64,000 nucleotides of DNA from Acidobacteriaceae bacterium KBS 83 (lineage in GTDB: Bacteria; Acidobacteriota; Terriglobia; Terriglobales; Acidobacteriaceae): contig KB906734.1 in the NCBI GenBank assembly GCA_000381585.1, forward strand, positions 248,001 to 312,000, given 5' to 3'. Made by a program: the position numbers and the translations under genes. Positions 46,419 through 56,015 of the stretch are shown here, one piece after another. Within the stretch, counting starts at the first letter, position 1, and every line of letters starts with the position of its first letter. Below the pieces are notes generated by a model that did not search any database, was not told the DNA's origin, and saw only the letters and a program-made list of their open reading frames with translations.

Positions 46419-47207
46419 GAGGGAGATCGGCGCACTCTCACGATTGCGCAGCAGGTCGTGGAGCGGCTTGCTGTAGGTGCGGCTTACGCGCAGATGCGTG
46501 CCGTCCTGCAGAGTCACCCGGCAGTCGCGGTTCGCCAGGGGCTCAATGCGGGTGATTCGATCGAGCTTGACGATCGTCGACCGGTGAATGCGGAGAAATT
46601 CGGTGCGGTCCAGCCGGCACTCCAGCAGGTGGAGGGGCTCGCGCAACAGGTGCATCTTTTTGGCAACATGCAGCCCCGCATAGTCTCCCACCGCCTCGAT
46701 CCAGTCGATCTCGGACGACTGCACAAACGCCACCTGGTTTCCATTGCGGATGGCGAAGCGCTTTGCGGGGCCTCCATCCTGGCGTTCGGAATGCAGTTCC
46801 AGCAGCTTCTGAAAGCGGTTGTGCAGTACGTCCTGCTGCTGCAGCGCCAGAATGCGTCGCGCGCGCTCGAGCGCGATCAAAAAGCGCACATTATCGATGG
46901 GCTTCAACAGATAGTCGAGCGCCTGCACCTCGAAGGCTGCCAGCGCGTATTCGTCATATGCAGTCAGAAAGATGATGCAGGGGATCGATCCCTGGGGCAG
47001 CGCTCGCAGCACTTCAATGCCGCACATGCCCGGCATCTGGATATCCAGAAACACCAGGTCCGGCTTCAGTGCCAGAACGGAACGGATGGCATCTTCGCCG
47101 TTCGCGCACTCCCCGATGACGGTCATATCAGGATGCTCCGCTAAACGAAGACTGACACCCCGCCGTGCCAAAGGTTCGTCATCAACGATCAGCACTCTGA
47201 CGTTCAC
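46416..47207 (-). CDS. LytTR-family response regulator
   Basis: A 263-residue regulator: receiver domain (residues 1-120) with DD9-10, the phospho-acceptor Asp55 in FLDIQMPG, and a C-terminal LytTR DNA-binding domain (about 160-255, LRIHRSTIVKLDRI, then GTHLRVSRTYSK). Such proteins are activated by LytS-type histidine kinases and commonly control envelope or surface-polymer genes. It overlaps its kinase gene by ATGA. The GH3 gene follows on the same strand 104 bases on. Confidence 0.92.
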   Translation of the reverse strand: MNVRVLIVDDEPLARRGVSLRLAEHPDMTVIGECANGEDAIRSVLALKPDLVFLDIQMPGMCGIEVLRALPQGSIPCIIFLTAYDEYALAAFEVQALDYLLKPIDNVRFLIALERARRILALQQQDVLHNRFQKLLELHSERQDGGPAKRFAIRNGNQVAFVQSSEIDWIEAVGDYAGLHVAKKMHLLREPLHLLECRLDRTEFLRIHRSTIVKLDRITRIEPLANRDCRVTLQDGTHLRVSRTYSKPLHDLLRNRESAPISL

Positions 47208-48319
47208 TGCGCCTCCAGCATCTCCAACTCAGACTCTGTCTCCGCCACGGTGCTGAACGGCATGGAGATCCGGACCTCATAGGTGCCGTTCGCCGTCCCA
47301 TGGGTTTCCAGCGTCGCCTCATACCCATACATTTGCTCCAGACGTGCACGGGTATTCGTCAGCCCTACCCCGCGATGGGGCGCCGCGCTGCTGCGCCTCA
47401 GGACCGGCTCGTCATCCTCGGCCCCATCATTTTCAATCCTTACTCGCAGGCGCCCTCCGGCATTTTCCGAGTAAAGGACCACATTGCCGCCCTGCGGGCG
47501 CTTCGCAATGCCGTGACGAATCGCGTTCTCGACCAGTGGCTGCAACAAAAACCGTGGCACCAAGGCCTCCTGCGTCTCCGGATCGATGGAAAAAGTGACC
47601 TTCAGCCGAGGACCGAAGCGCACCTGTTCGAGCGCCAGATATTCCTTCGTGACCGCGATCTCCTCTTTCAGGGACACCTGGTGCGTATCCGGTGACTCCA
47701 ATGTCCTGCGCAGCAGATCAGCCAGCCGCGCAATCATCTGCGTGGCGATACGGGGCTGATTGTCCAGCACCAGCGTGGAAATCGCATTCAGAGTGTTGAA
47801 GAGGAAATGCGGCTGAAGCTGGTAACGCAGGGCGCGCATTTGCGCCTGCCGGGCCATTGCCTCCAGCGCCTGCAGGCGGCCTCTCTCTTCTTGCAGTGCG
47901 TGGTAGTGCTTGATGCCGAAATAGAGGAAACCCCATGCCGCCAGCACAAAGCAGCTGCTCCAGGCGTACGCAAAGATATAGGTCCAATGAAAGTGCTCCG
48001 AGGACTCCCCACCGTACCGCAGCTCCGACCATAGTGACGCGGAAGACACCAGAATGCCGAGTCCGTAAGCGACGACGGTGCAGGTCAGCAACGCCCGAAT
48101 CAGAGGGACGCGCGCCCGCCATAGCACGTGACATACGCCGTACATCAAAAAGCTGCTGGCAAACCCCGCCAGAAGGAACACGACGTGATACGCCACGTAC
48201 GCCCGCATGTCGCGCATCGGCAGCATCGACGCGGCTACGGTCGTGGCGTAGAGCAGCCAACCACCTAACTGGAACCGCCAGAAGGAGTAAGGACGCGAGT
48301 TGGAGGCCAATTGCGCCAC
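47204..48319 (-). CDS. LytS-like sensor histidine kinase
   Basis: A membrane kinase of the His_kinase/HATPase_c type. Its N-terminal part has about five membrane segments (LGGWLLYATTVAASML onward) without a known sensor domain; the phospho-acceptor box LQPHFLFNTLNAISTL and the ATP-binding G-box HRGVGLTNTRARLEQM are clear. It phosphorylates the LytTR regulator encoded downstream. The start is uncertain: the frame is open to 48544, but that part would cover the divergent gene's start at 48456. The GTG at 48319 just precedes the first membrane helix and is chosen for that reason. The signal sensed is unknown. Confidence 0.82.
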   Translation of the reverse strand: MAQLASNSRPYSFWRFQLGGWLLYATTVAASMLPMRDMRAYVAYHVVFLLAGFASSFLMYGVCHVLWRARVPLIRALLTCTVVAYGLGILVSSASLWSELRYGGESSEHFHWTYIFAYAWSSCFVLAAWGFLYFGIKHYHALQEERGRLQALEAMARQAQMRALRYQLQPHFLFNTLNAISTLVLDNQPRIATQMIARLADLLRRTLESPDTHQVSLKEEIAVTKEYLALEQVRFGPRLKVTFSIDPETQEALVPRFLLQPLVENAIRHGIAKRPQGGNVVLYSENAGGRLRVRIENDGAEDDEPVLRRSSAAPHRGVGLTNTRARLEQMYGYEATLETHGTANGTYEVRISMPFSTVAETESELEMLEAQ

Positions 48320-48455
48320 GGTACATATTCTATGTGTCGCCCGATCGTTTTCCTCTACCGGCTCAGCGCACAAAATGCACGGTTCATCGCAAACGGGGGT
48401 CGGCTCGTCGATACCGACTGTAATTACGTCCCAGCACGGTTTTAGGCTTTGCCGC

Positions 48456-49091
48456 ATGCGACAGTCATTCCGAGCCTCGCTGGGCCTCCTGGCAATGAGC
48501 CTGACTGTTTCTTTGGGCCAGGCACTCCAGCCATCCTCTCTCACACCGCCAGACGGCTTCAGTTTCGAAGGCTACTGGCAATGCTCCGGAAGCTTTCCCG
48601 GAAGCGGTCGACAGCATCGCTCCGTCTACCATGGCGAGTCCAGTGCCGACGGCAAGTGGGTGGACATCACCGAAACCGACATCGAGCCCAAAGGTTTTAT
48701 CGGCCGCTACGAGCTGGGAACCGATGCCGGCCAAAGCAAGCTCGTGTTCATCAATATGAATTCCGCCGGCTACGCTATCTTTGAAAGCCCCGGCTGGTAT
48801 GGCTACACGTTGACCGTGACCAGCACCGATGTGCCGCACAACGCTTCAGGGGCCACGAAGAACCGATTCCTCTATACCATCCACGATCGGCAGCACTTTG
48901 ATGTCGAATCGCAGATCCAGAAGGCGGGTTCATGGGCACCCAGCGACATACAGCACTGCGCTGCGCAGAGGCCGCGCCTGGCTGTGGACTACCCGCAGCC
49001 CCCGCACGAGGAGGGTGTGTTGTCTGCCATCGTGCGCGCATTCGTGGAATCCAAACCGACCCTGCTTCTCGCGCTCGAACTGCCGTTCTGA
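48456..49091 (+). CDS. Secreted protein of unknown function
   Basis: A 211-residue exported protein. A signal peptide (RASLGLLAMSLTVSLGQA) is followed by a compact domain with GYWQCSGSFPGSGR and several aromatic strands (IFESPGWYGYTLTVTSTD), suggesting a lipocalin-like or calycin fold, but I do not recognise the family. Two Cys (about residues 40 and 170) may pair. It is divergent from the LytS-like kinase. The ATG at 48456 has only a weak ribosome site (AGG 11 bases before). Confidence 0.65.
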   Translation: MRQSFRASLGLLAMSLTVSLGQALQPSSLTPPDGFSFEGYWQCSGSFPGSGRQHRSVYHGESSADGKWVDITETDIEPKGFIGRYELGTDAGQSKLVFINMNSAGYAIFESPGWYGYTLTVTSTDVPHNASGATKNRFLYTIHDRQHFDVESQIQKAGSWAPSDIQHCAAQRPRLAVDYPQPPHEEGVLSAIVRAFVESKPTLLLALELPF

Positions 49092-49340
49092 GGCGCTGAA
49101 GGGCGCCGGCATGACGGAGTATCCTCTCCGGAATGTTCTTCGCACGCGGATCTTTATCGTCTCCATTACGTCTGGTTCGTCACCGCTGGAACGCGATCGT
49201 CACGTTGCGTGTTCTCCCACGCGCTTCGGTGAACCCTGCATGCGGCCCTTATTGCGAACCGCCGTCTTAGGCATGCAGCCAACGCTGCCTTTAGGTATGT
49301 AGAATTCAGTGAAGGGGAATTTTCCTCCCGGAGTTTTCTC

Positions 49341-49790
49341 GTGACGACAACTCCAGTCCGGCCGCTTGCGCCTCCCGCAGATGCAGGCACAGAAGCGGGT
49401 GGCGTTCAGAGCGCTATCGCCTGGTCAAGTTTTCTCTTCGCGCTCCTGCAAAGCATCTGCACCTTCTTTGCTGCCGCGAACGGCCTGCGCTTTGCCGTCG
49501 GCCTTGGCTCGCTCGTCCTCGGCGTCGGGGCGGGCACGATGGTGAATCGCTTTCATGCAGATACGATCCGCGTTCCCATGATTATCCTTGCGGTCATCGG
49601 CTCGCTGCTAAATCTCGCCGTCGTTGCTCAGATCCGCCGGCTGCGCCGCCGCCCTGCATCGCAATGGCGGCAACAACCGCAAAGCTCACGCAAGCTCCGC
49701 ATGGAACGGCTCCAGGTCGTCCTCTCGGTCGCCACCCTCGTGCTCGTCGTAGTGGAAGAGGGTCTTCACTACCACTACCACGGCCTTTAG
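49341..49790 (+). CDS. Small integral membrane protein of unknown function
   Basis: A 149-residue protein with four hydrophobic segments (residues about 28-46, 48-68, 78-98 and 125-141), a Pro/Ala-rich N-terminus and a basic loop RRLRRRPASQWRQQ. No family is recognised. It begins with a GTG at 49341 that has GGAG 7 bases upstream. The preceding 250 bases (49092-49340) hold no other gene; only a TAGAAT box near 49301 could be a promoter. It ends 5 bases before the convergent glycosylase gene. Confidence 0.65.
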   Translation: MTTTPVRPLAPPADAGTEAGGVQSAIAWSSFLFALLQSICTFFAAANGLRFAVGLGSLVLGVGAGTMVNRFHADTIRVPMIILAVIGSLLNLAVVAQIRRLRRRPASQWRQQPQSSRKLRMERLQVVLSVATLVLVVVEEGLHYHYHGL

Positions 49791-49794
49791 GAGT

Positions 49795-50748
49795 TCACGG
49801 CTTCCTGCCTTGCATGGTGGAGGACGCTATTTGCGCGCCATCTTCGCAAGCGCGCCTGGTCATGCTCTCCAGTTCGTCCAGCGTGCGCGGCCAGTCCTTT
49901 CCGAGCAATCGCGACAAGCTGCGGTCCGCCAGCACGCGGCCCTCTGTCTGGCATTTCGCGCAGTAATTCGTCTCATTGTCCGCATAGCGAATGCGCTGAA
50001 TCGTCTCGCCGCAGCGCGGGCACGACTGCCCATAGCGCCCGTGCACTGCCATGTCTTTGCGGAATGCCGTCACCTTCTCGGGAAATCCCATCTGCGCTTC
50101 CGCCTTGAGCCGCTCGATCCAAAGCTGCAGCGTTTCCCGCGTCGCTGTGAACAGGCGCTCCCACTCCTCGTCCTCCAGCTTATGAGTCAGCTTGATGGGA
50201 GAGAGCCGGGCGGCGTGCAGTATCTCGTCCGAGTACGCATTGCCAATCCCGCTCACAATCCGCGGATCGGTCAGTGCTCGCTTCAGTGTGCGGTTCTCCG
50301 CCATGAGGGCAGCGCGAAAGGAGCCGAGGTCAGCCTCAAATACCTCGATGCCGCCAGGATCCATGGCGTGCAATCCTTCTTCCCCGCTTACCACATGGAG
50401 GGACGCCCGCCTCTTCGTGCCTGCCTCGGTAAGCAGCAACGACCCATCCGCAAAATCAAAAGCAGCAAGGTTGTTTCGTCCACCCAGCTTCACTCCCGGT
50501 GGGCGCCAATGCAGGCGGCCGGCAATCATCAGGTGTAGCACCAGCCACAGGTCGCCCTCCAAGCCGGTCGCGATGCGTTTGCCGATGCGCCGCAGCTCCC
50601 GCACCGGACGCCCCTCCGCACTCGCGAGCGGCGGCTGCACCGTCCGCAGCAGAAATGGGCTCGCAATGCGCACCTGCTCCAGCTTCTTTCCGACGAGGCG
50701 CGGCTCAAGCGCACTGATATAGGCAGCGATATCCGGCAGCTCCGGCAT
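49795..50748 (-). CDS. Fpg/Nei-family DNA glycosylase
   Basis: A 317-residue DNA repair enzyme starting [10 protein letters not shown]: the Pro after Met is the catalytic nucleophile and the Glu the general acid. The H2TH part reads [18 protein letters not shown] (near 165) and the C-terminal zinc finger is CPRCG...NYCAKC. It removes oxidised bases by beta-elimination. The start at 50748 is fixed by the need for Pro at position 2; the longer frame from 50784 would destroy the active site. Exact base preference (8-oxoG or oxidised pyrimidine) is not clear. It is a single gene convergent with the small membrane protein. Confidence 0.93.
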   Translation of the reverse strand: MPELPDIAAYISALEPRLVGKKLEQVRIASPFLLRTVQPPLASAEGRPVRELRRIGKRIATGLEGDLWLVLHLMIAGRLHWRPPGVKLGGRNNLAAFDFADGSLLLTEAGTKRRASLHVVSGEEGLHAMDPGGIEVFEADLGSFRAALMAENRTLKRALTDPRIVSGIGNAYSDEILHAARLSPIKLTHKLEDEEWERLFTATRETLQLWIERLKAEAQMGFPEKVTAFRKDMAVHGRYGQSCPRCGETIQRIRYADNETNYCAKCQTEGRVLADRSLSRLLGKDWPRTLDELESMTRRACEDGAQIASSTMQGRKP

Positions 50749-51148
50749 GGCATCAGCTTGCATGGCACTGCCACCGTGTGGCAACTGCGGCGTTAAGCCG
50801 CTCCGCTAACTGCAAGACAAACGGGCGAAGCTACGCCGTGCTAGAATCGCTGACACTTTTGCCGCAGAACCGTCTGCGCTGACCCAGCCTGTTCACGGTT
50901 TGCTGCTAAGACTTCTTCCCCCAACAATTTAGTAAGTCCCCAGTGTTGGTAGCGCCAGTTCAGGGCTAAGTCGTTTGACCGGGCACTAATTTGTATCTCC
51001 TCCGGGTGTTATCGAGTAAGCCATGGGACTGAACGCACCGTGCCGTGCCTGGTCTGAGTTAGCGCGCCCCTTTCGCTTCGCAGCCGGGCCCCAGGAGAAT
51101 CCGCTGAAACGATCGCTCGACGGAATGCACTAATCGAGGAGGTCCGTC
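50749..51148. other. 400-base gene-free stretch
   Basis: No credible gene or RNA is seen. It contains AGTCGTTTGACC at 50970-50981, sharing TCGTTTGAC with the sites near GH1 and GH3, and a TAGAAT box at 50842-50847. A clear GAGGAGGT ribosome site (about 51136-51143) closes it just before the next gene. Promoters of the two divergent genes must lie here. Confidence 0.5.
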
Positions 51149-52213
51149 ATGACACCCTGCCGCTTGCCACTTTGGTTGTCTCTACTCTTCCTGGTTCTCG
51201 CTGCTACAGCGTCGGCATCAGCATGGCAGGCGGCCCCGCAGCCCACGATGACCAATGCCGACCTGGTAAAGCTGGTGCAAGCCGGCGTCCCTGAGTCCGC
51301 GATCGTTGCCTCGATTCACTCCAGCGCTCCCGCCTTCGATCTGTCGAGCGACGGAATCGTGGCTTTGCACAAAGCCGGTGTCACCCAAGGCGAATTGGAA
51401 GCCGCCATCGCGGCAAGCTCCGCCGCCCACCCGGCGACTGCGCCGGCGGCTCCGGCGACGGCCCCCGCACCCACCGCGTCCGCTCCGGCGGCCACACACA
51501 TCCCGACTGTCGCACTCGTCACCGGCGGTGCCTCCCGGCCAATCCCGCTTGAAAAGGTGCAACTCGCCGAGACCAAGAACAAGCCCACCTCAATGACCGG
51601 CCTGGCGGGCGACTCCATGGTGAGCCAGTCGATGCAGGCCGGAGTGAACGCAGCCGCGTGGGACGCGGCAAGTCACACCGGCTCATATGCCAGCTACGCC
51701 GCGGTTGGCACCGCGGGCAGCGTGATGTCCGGGATGCTGTCGCATCACAAACCGACCGTCACCTATGTATGGGGCATTACTGGCGCAACCTCCAGCAATG
51801 TCTCTCCCAGCAGCTTGCCGGTATTTCTGGTGAGCGTCGTGGATGTTCCTGGAGTAAACGCGGACGACTATGAGCCGGCGATCCTGAAGCTGACACCCGC
51901 GCAGAGTTCGGTGAGGCTTCTGGGCGCGACACAGGGCAAGCAGGATGCGAGTTCCAATGCCGCCGCCGACTGGCAGGTTTACTCCAACTTTCTGGAAGAT
52001 CGCGTTCCCATCCAGACGCAGAAGCAGGCCAGCGGGCAATACAGGATCGTCCCCACCTCGCCGCTTCTGCCCGGCGAATATGGCGTCGCTCTGCGGCCGA
52101 TCTCAAAATCGAAACAATTTTCCGGCGCCGAAATCATGCGCGGCCAGGGTGACGGCATGATTTTCAATGCAGCATGGTCCTTTAAGGTGCCCCCCGACGC
52201 TAAGGCCGAATGA
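51149..52213 (+). CDS. Exported protein with acidobacterial helix-turn repeat domain, unknown function
   Basis: A 354-residue protein with a signal peptide (ATASASAWQA). Residues 30-85 (MTNADLVKLVQAGVPESAIVASIHSS...) are a small helical domain seen in many acidobacterial exported proteins; an Ala/Pro-rich linker follows, then a beta-rich C-terminal domain (from about 115) with the glycine-rich SVMSGMLSHHKPTVTYVWG and AEIMRGQG near the end. I know no biochemical role. It has an excellent ribosome site. Its stop overlaps the next gene's start (ATGA), so the two products probably work together. Confidence 0.75.
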   Translation: MTPCRLPLWLSLLFLVLAATASASAWQAAPQPTMTNADLVKLVQAGVPESAIVASIHSSAPAFDLSSDGIVALHKAGVTQGELEAAIAASSAAHPATAPAAPATAPAPTASAPAATHIPTVALVTGGASRPIPLEKVQLAETKNKPTSMTGLAGDSMVSQSMQAGVNAAAWDAASHTGSYASYAAVGTAGSVMSGMLSHHKPTVTYVWGITGATSSNVSPSSLPVFLVSVVDVPGVNADDYEPAILKLTPAQSSVRLLGATQGKQDASSNAAADWQVYSNFLEDRVPIQTQKQASGQYRIVPTSPLLPGEYGVALRPISKSKQFSGAEIMRGQGDGMIFNAAWSFKVPPDAKAE

Positions 52214-53775
52214 GAAACGCTATGCACGGCCGTCCTCGCCTGTCCCTGTTGTGGTGCATCCCGCCGTCTTGCATCCCGTTGCGCTGCATCGCACTATTGC
52301 TCGCCTGCGGCTGCCTTTCGCTGCTCTCCTGCCGCAAAGCCAGCGACTCCGCCTCTACTTCGCCATCGGCAAGCTCTCCTACATCCGGCAGTGCTCCTGC
52401 CAGCATCATCGATACCTCCGGTGGGATCGATCTATCGAAGCAGCCTGGCGCGCGCTATCAGGTCACCTACGCCGACAACGTCGTGCACGTGAGCGCCGAC
52501 ACAGTGAAAAGGAATCTCGTAGGTGCGAATGGCGACCACGATATCTATGTCTTCACTGCGACGCCGGAACTGCGAAACAAGCTGCTGCCGGGCAAGGTCG
52601 TCCTCTTTGAAGGGCTCAGCTTCAAACGGATTCAAGCCGTAGCAGAGGATGGGGGACAGCTATTCGTCGGCACGGAAAATGCCCCGCTGAACGAGCTCTT
52701 CAAAGATGCGGATATCCGCTGGCAAACGCCGATCAATTTTCTCGAGATACACAACCGTCAGCAAAGACTGTCGGGCGCTAAGTCGGCCCGTGCGAAATAC
52801 CCGTTCCTGCCGTGGCTCTCGCCGCCGTCTGTACATGCCGCGGAGGAGAAGGAAGAAGAAGAGGAGGGCTGGCACGTCAAGTCCGATGCCAACTTCAGCC
52901 GGGACAAAGTTAACTTCCAGGTGGACCTCACACAGAGCGGCGACCCTCTTGACGCAACTATTACCGGCAAGGGCTACATAAAGAACTTCGAGTCCTCTCT
53001 GGCGCTCACGGTAAGTAACAGTCAGGTGAACAAGTTCGACTTCAGCAACAAAGATGTGAACGGCGTCATCGACTTCGACTGGACAGTCGGCACCTCGGGA
53101 AAGCCGCCGGAACTAGGCGAGGAGAAGCTGAAGCTGCCCGCCATCATGTCTGTACCGCTGTATCTCGGAGCAATGCCCTTCACCCTTGAGATAGGCGAGG
53201 CTCTGCTCTTCCATCCCGCGTTCAGCACAAAACAGCAGATTGCCAAGGGCGCATTTCATGTGGACTACAACGGCGTGACCGGGCTCAGCGTGACGCGTGA
53301 CAACGGCGGACAGCCCACCCAGCAGGACACGAGCAACGCTACCTCCGAAAGTTCCATCCAGACCTCGACGGCTTTCTCCCCAATGGCCGCCTTTGGAATC
53401 GTAGTGGCCGTCGCGATCCCGCGCTTTGAACTCAAGACCGGCACGGAAGAATTCCTTCCGCCCCTTCCCGCGTCGCTGGCCGACCGCGCTGCAACGCTGC
53501 TTGAAAAGACCACCATGGGTCACTTCGTGAAGAAGGCGAAGGAAGCACTGAAGACCGAGGCAGCGGGCACCTTCCAGGTTGTCCTCTCCAGCACCGCCTC
53601 TCACTCAGGAATGCTGAGCCTGGTTCCCTGCCAGCGATTCACGCTGCATGTCGAAGGCCAGGTAAGTGTCGACGCAACCGTGCTTGGCATGCCGAAGGAG
53701 CTACTGAAGACGATGACGATCTTCAAGAAAGATATCGACCAGCCTATCCCCAACGCAAAAATATGTACGGGCTAA
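52210..53775 (+). CDS. Predicted lipoprotein of unknown function
   Basis: A 521-residue exported protein with a long hydrophobic leader ending in a lipobox (LSLLSC, Cys41), then a Ser/Thr-rich linker and a mainly beta mature part. Residues about 200-225 hold an acidic run (EEKEEEEEGWHVKS) and a stretch KVNFQVDLTQSGDPL follows. No catalytic motif is recognised. It overlaps the previous gene by ATGA, so the two are translationally coupled and likely act at the same membrane site. The leader is unusually rich in Cys (six before residue 42). Confidence 0.72.
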   Translation: MRNAMHGRPRLSLLWCIPPSCIPLRCIALLLACGCLSLLSCRKASDSASTSPSASSPTSGSAPASIIDTSGGIDLSKQPGARYQVTYADNVVHVSADTVKRNLVGANGDHDIYVFTATPELRNKLLPGKVVLFEGLSFKRIQAVAEDGGQLFVGTENAPLNELFKDADIRWQTPINFLEIHNRQQRLSGAKSARAKYPFLPWLSPPSVHAAEEKEEEEEGWHVKSDANFSRDKVNFQVDLTQSGDPLDATITGKGYIKNFESSLALTVSNSQVNKFDFSNKDVNGVIDFDWTVGTSGKPPELGEEKLKLPAIMSVPLYLGAMPFTLEIGEALLFHPAFSTKQQIAKGAFHVDYNGVTGLSVTRDNGGQPTQQDTSNATSESSIQTSTAFSPMAAFGIVVAVAIPRFELKTGTEEFLPPLPASLADRAATLLEKTTMGHFVKKAKEALKTEAAGTFQVVLSSTASHSGMLSLVPCQRFTLHVEGQVSVDATVLGMPKELLKTMTIFKKDIDQPIPNAKICTG

Positions 53776-53863
53776 GAAGTTAAGTGCCGGCCAGCAGGAT
53801 ATGCGCCGGTTGATTGCGGTGTAACGGCCGATCGGGACCCAGCACTATCTCGAGGAGTAACTT

Positions 53864-55933
53864 ATGGCCCAGTTCTGTACACGTTGCGGTAAGCCGCTCT
53901 CGCCTGAAGGACGTTTCTGCGCTGCCTGCGGCGCCGCTGTCGCAAATGCAACATCGGCATCGCCGATGCAGCCCGCGTCTTCAACGCCTCCTCAGCAGGT
54001 TCCACAGTTCACTCCCGTGATCGCAGCCGCACCACCCGATGCAGTCACCTCCATTGCCACGTCGGCAACTTCGTCGACCTCTGACGCCTGGACCACCGTC
54101 GCAGCCCCTGCCGCTCCTGAGGCTTCGCCGGCACAATCGACTCCATTCGCACCTGTGGACATGGCTACGACACCGGCTGCGAGCCCTTCCTCGCCAGATC
54201 AAGGCTGGGCGGACGTCGCGCCGGTGAACATCCCCACGCCAGCCCCTTCGACGAATGCCCCCGCGTCCGAACAACAGACAGCATTCTCGCCGGTTTCATT
54301 TTCGGCTGCAGCCGCGCCTCCGCCGCCAGCCTCCAACCAGCAGTGGTCGCCGCCCGCGCCACCTGCATCGAGTGCGAGCCAGCAATGGTCCCAACCGGCA
54401 TCCGCCGCTTCCAATCAGCAGTGGTCACAGCCCACACCACCTGCATCGAGCGCGAGCCAGCAATGGTCACAGCCCGCGCCTGCGGCTTCGAATCAGCAAT
54501 GGTCACAGACCCCCACCAATGCGTTTCCGTCATCGCCACCCTTTAGCGGCGCAGGCCAGCCACGACAGCGATCTGTGCTGCCGAAGCTCATCGGCATCGC
54601 GGTGGTCCTTATTCTGCTCGTCGGAGTAGTAGTGGTTGGCGGCGTGGTGTATGTGGGTTACAAAGTGCAGCAAAAAGCTCGAGCGGTGACCCACGACTTA
54701 TCCGGCCTCGCCAATAACAACGATCTGAAAGACCTGACGAAGGACGCCCCGACGGATGCGAAGGGCGCGTTCGAGAAGCTCAAGGGTTTAATGGGCGCGA
54801 TAAGCGGCAAAATGGCTAGCGCCGATGGTATCCCGGTTCTCTCTCGGAGCGACTCCGTAACACCCTGTAGCGCGTCCTCCTTCCCGGTCCAGGACAACGC
54901 TCGAATTCCCTTCAAACCGGGAACCATATTCACCACAGCGTGGGGCGTCAAGTATGGAGATGTAGAGGCGAGAAACTTCATCGATTCGATCGATGATTCG
55001 ACCGTGAGCACCACTTCCGCGACACAGGAATACAAGAACGACAACGGAAGAATGTCGCGCGCGCTCACCATTTCGAATCAGAACTGCACGACCGACTATC
55101 AGTCGGCCGATAGCTACATCACCGTCAATGCAAGCGACATGCCTCGACTCATGCACGACATGACCCGTTATCGCCTCTCGGACGAAACATTCCGGGCGAT
55201 TAAATCGAGCGGCCGGACAGATTTGAACTATGTCGACATCTGGAATTTGGGCAACGGCGTAAAGCTAACCCGTGAGGGCGGCATGCTGACCCGTGTTGAG
55301 CCACACGATCTGAAGTATCCGATGATCGTGAACGACCAACGCGTCGAGTTGCCTGTGATTCATCTCAAGGGAGACTTCACCGTTGTCGGCAAAGATCCGC
55401 GGCCAGCCAATCTGCGGCCGACAAAGAGCGGCGGCGAAATCTTCGTTCTGGACGATCCGGCCGATCCCCTCGTACTCAATTGGAGGCTCAAAGATCCGCT
55501 GTTTCACAACGGCAACTTCCGCGTGGAGATCGTCAAGATCAACTTCCCCGTAGCCAAGCCGGAAAATGTGTTGGAGAAACAGCTGACAAAGGAGAAGCGC
55601 GCCGTCACCTATGGCATCTATTTCGACTTCAACCGGGATACGCTGAAGCCTGAGTCCGACCCCGTGCTCAAAGAGATCGCACAGGCAATGACCAACAACC
55701 CTGACTGGAAGCTGACCGTCGAAGGCAACACGGACAACATAGGCGGCGATAACTATAACCTCGACCTCTCCCGCCGCCGCGCCGCAGCCGTGAAGCAAGC
55801 CCTGGTGAGCCAATACAACATTGCAGCGGACCGCTTACTCACCGGGGGCTTCGGCGCCTCCCATCCCGTTGCGACCAACGACACATTAGAAGGACGTGCC
55901 CGCAACCGCCGCGTGGAACTGGTGAGGCAGTAG
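53864..55933 (+). CDS. Zinc-ribbon/low-complexity/TM/OmpA-domain protein
   Basis: A 689-residue protein with an unusual domain order. Residues 4-23 form a zinc ribbon (Cys5, Cys8, Cys19, Cys22), which belongs in the cytoplasm. Residues 30-230 are a Pro/Ala/Ser/Gln-rich linker with QQWSQP repeats. One membrane segment lies at 241-266 (PKLIGIAVVLILLVGVVVV). A middle domain of unknown type (about 320-575) and a C-terminal OmpA-like peptidoglycan-binding domain (about 590-689: FDFNRDTLKPESD, NTDNIGGDNYNLDLSRRRA, GARNRRVEL-type end) follow. The topology would anchor the wall to a cytoplasmic zinc domain through a flexible tether. GAGGAG precedes the ATG; the gene stands 88 bases after the lipoprotein gene. 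Confidence 0.85.
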   Translation: MAQFCTRCGKPLSPEGRFCAACGAAVANATSASPMQPASSTPPQQVPQFTPVIAAAPPDAVTSIATSATSSTSDAWTTVAAPAAPEASPAQSTPFAPVDMATTPAASPSSPDQGWADVAPVNIPTPAPSTNAPASEQQTAFSPVSFSAAAAPPPPASNQQWSPPAPPASSASQQWSQPASAASNQQWSQPTPPASSASQQWSQPAPAASNQQWSQTPTNAFPSSPPFSGAGQPRQRSVLPKLIGIAVVLILLVGVVVVGGVVYVGYKVQQKARAVTHDLSGLANNNDLKDLTKDAPTDAKGAFEKLKGLMGAISGKMASADGIPVLSRSDSVTPCSASSFPVQDNARIPFKPGTIFTTAWGVKYGDVEARNFIDSIDDSTVSTTSATQEYKNDNGRMSRALTISNQNCTTDYQSADSYITVNASDMPRLMHDMTRYRLSDETFRAIKSSGRTDLNYVDIWNLGNGVKLTREGGMLTRVEPHDLKYPMIVNDQRVELPVIHLKGDFTVVGKDPRPANLRPTKSGGEIFVLDDPADPLVLNWRLKDPLFHNGNFRVEIVKINFPVAKPENVLEKQLTKEKRAVTYGIYFDFNRDTLKPESDPVLKEIAQAMTNNPDWKLTVEGNTDNIGGDNYNLDLSRRRAAAVKQALVSQYNIAADRLLTGGFGASHPVATNDTLEGRARNRRVELVRQ
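54332..54508 (+). repeat. Tandem QQWSQP-encoding repeats
   Basis: Five imperfect copies coding for ASNQQWS/ASQQWS with Pro-rich spacers (residues 157-215 of the OmpA-domain protein), alternating 11- and 12-residue-like units. Length variation between strains is likely. Confidence 0.8.
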
Positions 55934-56015
55934 CCCCCAGGTTACGGAAAAATACTCCGATTTTCGCCCAGACGCTGTGAAGATTCTTCTATTCTGAAGC
56001 CTTTTTAACTATTCG

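Noticed and set aside
49166-49390. 74-codon minus-strand frame between the secreted protein and the small membrane protein
   Set aside because: It has no ribosome site, no hydrophobic or domain pattern, and overlaps the better supported gene at 49341.
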